A stretch of 15,160 bases of DNA from JAEHDI01 sp035455185. GTDB taxonomy: Bacteria > Acidobacteriota > Terriglobia > Bryobacterales > Bryobacteraceae. The stretch is taken from NCBI GenBank assembly GCA_035455185.1, contig DATIFQ010000026.1, forward strand, positions 1-15,160, given 5' to 3'. Below the pieces are notes generated by a model. That model ran no database searches and was not told the origin of the DNA. It saw nothing but the letters and a program-made list of their open reading frames with translations. Each line of letters starts with the position of its first letter. The first letter of the stretch is position 1. This document shows positions 13,309 through 15,160 of the stretch, one piece after another. The position numbers were made by a program, and so were the translations under genes.

Positions 13309-15160
13309 CTACCGGAACCCTTCCACCAGCATCAGATCCGTGTCTGTATCCTGCCTTTGGGCATAGAGCAGGAAACGCTCATCCGGCGATACCGCGAGTC
13401 CCAGATCGATCAGACGTTGGGGATGAAAAAGGGTCGCGATGTGTCCGGTGGCCAGATCGAGACGCCGGATCGACGACCCTTGTGCTGCATGGTCGTGAGC
13501 GACGAAGTACAGGCCTTGCGCCGCGGGTACGAAGCTGAAGCCCAGAGCGGATTCAAGCACCTGCACTTCCTCTCCTCCCCCGGCAGGCATCCGCCAAATC
13601 GAGGTCCCCAAAAAGTCCTTGCTATAGTAGAGATCTCGCCCATCCGCGGACTCGAACGCCAGCCGCCCGCCTTTCTGGGTAACCTGGACTGCCTTCCCGC
13701 CCGCTGCCGGCATCTTCCAAATCTGCCAGTCCTTGGACCGGTCGGACGCGAAGTAGATCCAGCGCCCGTCTCTCGACCAGCTCGCCACACCGTCGTCGGC
13801 CGGATCGTCCGTCAGTCGCTTTGGAGCTCCTCCGTCCGCACGCACGGTATAGATATCGAAGCTGCCCTGCTTCGTCGAGTCGAACACGAGCTGCTGCCCG
13901 TCCGGAGCCCATCTGGGGGCTCCCGTCATCGTCGCCGCCATCGTTGTCACCTGGACTGGGTTCGAACCATCCGCGTCGCACACCCACACCTCGTTCGTAC
14001 CAGACCTCACGGAGATGAACGCGACTCTCTTGCCATCCGGGGAGTACTGCGGCGCAAGGTCCGAGCGAGTCGAAGCCGCAAAGGGGGTGGGTTCGCTTCC
14101 CTCGCCCTTCCTCCCGTTGATCGGCAGCCTCAGAATGTCCGTATTCCACGTGAAGTGGACGTAAGCGAGTCGATTGCCCTCGCGGGAGATCACCGGAAAC
14201 GCGCCCCCCTCCCCTTGGATCGCAACACGGCGGGGAGCGCTTTCTCCCGACGCCGGCATGCGCCATAGCTCATCCGGCTCGCCCTCTTGAAACGAAGAAA
14301 AAATGACCTCCTTCCCGTCAGGGGTCCAGTTCGCCGTGGAGCGGAACAAGTTGAGTGAGGTGAGCCGCCGCGGCTCGCCTGCCGGAACCATCTGATCCGA
14401 CACCGTCACGATGTACAGATCTCCAGCCACCCGGCTTCGGAAGAACACAAGACGGGATCCGTCCGGCGAGAATTCCGCGAAACTGTCGGCGCTCGGGGCC
14501 TGCGGATTCGTCAGCTTTCGTTTCTCTCCAGTCGTGATGGACACCGCGTAGATCGAACAGGGAGCCCCTAGAGGATTCTGTTCCGTAACCGCTAGCCACT
14601 CCCCGCTCGCGTGCCAGGAAAGCCCCTCTGAACACGGGTTGATCATTGCCACTTTGCGGTCCGGCCCGCCGATCGCCGGCATAAGGAAGATGCCGACCTT
14701 GTTTTCGGGCAGCACCTTCATGAACGCGATGGAACGCCCGTCCGGCGACCATGCCGGCATCCCTTCGGGGCCCGGGCCGGTCGTCAGCCGCACCGCGTTC
14801 TCCGTGCCGATCATCTTCACATAGACGTCGAGGTTGTCGCGATTGGGCCCCGTCCAGGCGAAAGCTACTTGGTTGCCGTCGGGAGAGAAACTCGGCATGT
14901 ACTCGGACCCCACATACGTGGTCAGGGGGACCGGTCTTAGCTGCGTGTCGGGCTTCCTCGCTGTCGTCAGATAGTGCCGCACGGCGAGGAACGCAGCCGC
15001 CAGCGCCAACACCAGGGTCACCCCGACATAGAACAGCACCCACGACCGCCGGCGCAGAGCCGCTGCCTGGGTCGTTACTGCCTCCGCCGCTGCAACCTCC
15101 GGTTCGCCATTGCACTGCGTTTCTATCGGGTATACAAACCGGTATCCACGCCGTGGAAAC
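13309..15160 (-). CDS. ToxR/CadC-like winged helix, transmembrane and TolB-type propeller protein (N-terminus beyond right edge)
   Basis: 616 residues are visible and the frame stays open to the window end. The first visible residues, FPRRGYRFVYPIE, are the C-terminal wing of an OmpR/CadC-type DNA-binding domain (PRRGYRF). An Ala-rich linker of about 25 residues and RRR follow, then one membrane segment (about 41-62, VLFYVGVTLVLALAAAFLAV). The rest is a beta-propeller with about ten PD40-like repeats, for example FSPDGNQVAFAW, WSPDGRSIAFMK, FSPDGSRLVFF, YSPDGKRVAFIS, WAPDGQQLVFD and SPDERFLLYA. The layout suggests a membrane-bound one-component regulator with an extracytoplasmic sensor propeller; ligand and targets are unknown. 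This architecture is common in acidobacterial genomes, by recollection. A start at GTG 15039 would cut off the DNA-binding end and is not the real one. Confidence 0.88.
   Translation of the reverse strand, partial: FPRRGYRFVYPIETQCNGEPEVAAAEAVTTQAAALRRRSWVLFYVGVTLVLALAAAFLAVRHYLTTARKPDTQLRPVPLTTYVGSEYMPSFSPDGNQVAFAWTGPNRDNLDVYVKMIGTENAVRLTTGPGPEGMPAWSPDGRSIAFMKVLPENKVGIFLMPAIGGPDRKVAMINPCSEGLSWHASGEWLAVTEQNPLGAPCSIYAVSITTGEKRKLTNPQAPSADSFAEFSPDGSRLVFFRSRVAGDLYIVTVSDQMVPAGEPRRLTSLNLFRSTANWTPDGKEVIFSSFQEGEPDELWRMPASGESAPRRVAIQGEGGAFPVISREGNRLAYVHFTWNTDILRLPINGRKGEGSEPTPFAASTRSDLAPQYSPDGKRVAFISVRSGTNEVWVCDADGSNPVQVTTMAATMTGAPRWAPDGQQLVFDSTKQGSFDIYTVRADGGAPKRLTDDPADDGVASWSRDGRWIYFASDRSKDWQIWKMPAAGGKAVQVTQKGGRLAFESADGRDLYYSKDFLGTSIWRMPAGGGEEVQVLESALGFSFVPAAQGLYFVAHDHAAQGSSIRRLDLATGHIATLFHPQRLIDLGLAVSPDERFLLYAQRQDTDTDLMLVEGFR

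Noticed and set aside
1..15160. CRISPR array, tRNA, insertion sequence or prophage
   Set aside because: No regularly spaced repeats, cloverleaf sequences, terminal inverted repeats, transposase or integrase motifs were seen on either strand.

Overview
The window comes from a GC-rich chromosome, most probably an acidobacterium of the Solibacter/Bryobacter type. This placement is inference. It rests on a ToxR/CadC-like winged helix joined through one membrane segment to a long TolB-like propeller, a small exported HExxH protein, an exopolysaccharide gene set, high G+C at third codon positions and frequent GTG starts. No tRNA, rRNA, CRISPR array, transposase or integrase is visible.

Left half (1-7114): a surface-polysaccharide neighbourhood with genes on both strands. 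It holds the N-terminal part of a glutamine-hydrolysing asparagine synthetase-type amidotransferase (runs off the left edge), an AlgD-type nucleotide-sugar dehydrogenase, a heparinase II/III-family polysaccharide lyase without signal peptide, a small class I methyltransferase, a GT4 glycosyltransferase and a radical SAM protein with a C-terminal SPASM/twitch-like cysteine set. The last two form one minus-strand operon, radical SAM gene first. Together they would make a uronic acid donor, transfer sugars, decorate them and trim or turn over the polymer. The substrates are unknown.

Middle (7305-11341): a two-gene plus-strand operon with an ATGA overlap. It encodes a long FadE/VLCAD-like acyl-CoA dehydrogenase and a protein resembling ETF:quinone oxidoreductase that carries eight clustered C-terminal cysteines. 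No ETF gene lies in the window, so this may be a self-contained acyl-CoA-to-quinone electron route. A perfect 9-bp tandem repeat precedes the operon.

Right part (11342-15160): a minus-strand pair with a GTGA overlap encodes a small exported, C-terminally anchored protein and an exported C39-type cysteine peptidase, resembling the PA2779/PA2778 families. It is preceded by 376 bases without a gene that contain several strong, partly mutually exclusive hairpins. Then come a secreted HExxH zinc-protease-like protein (plus) and the 5'-truncated winged helix/transmembrane/TolB-propeller regulator (minus).

Most interesting for follow-up: the acyl-CoA dehydrogenase/ETF-QO-like pair, the C39 peptidase with its anchored partner and folded leader, and the radical SAM enzyme coupled to a glycosyltransferase.
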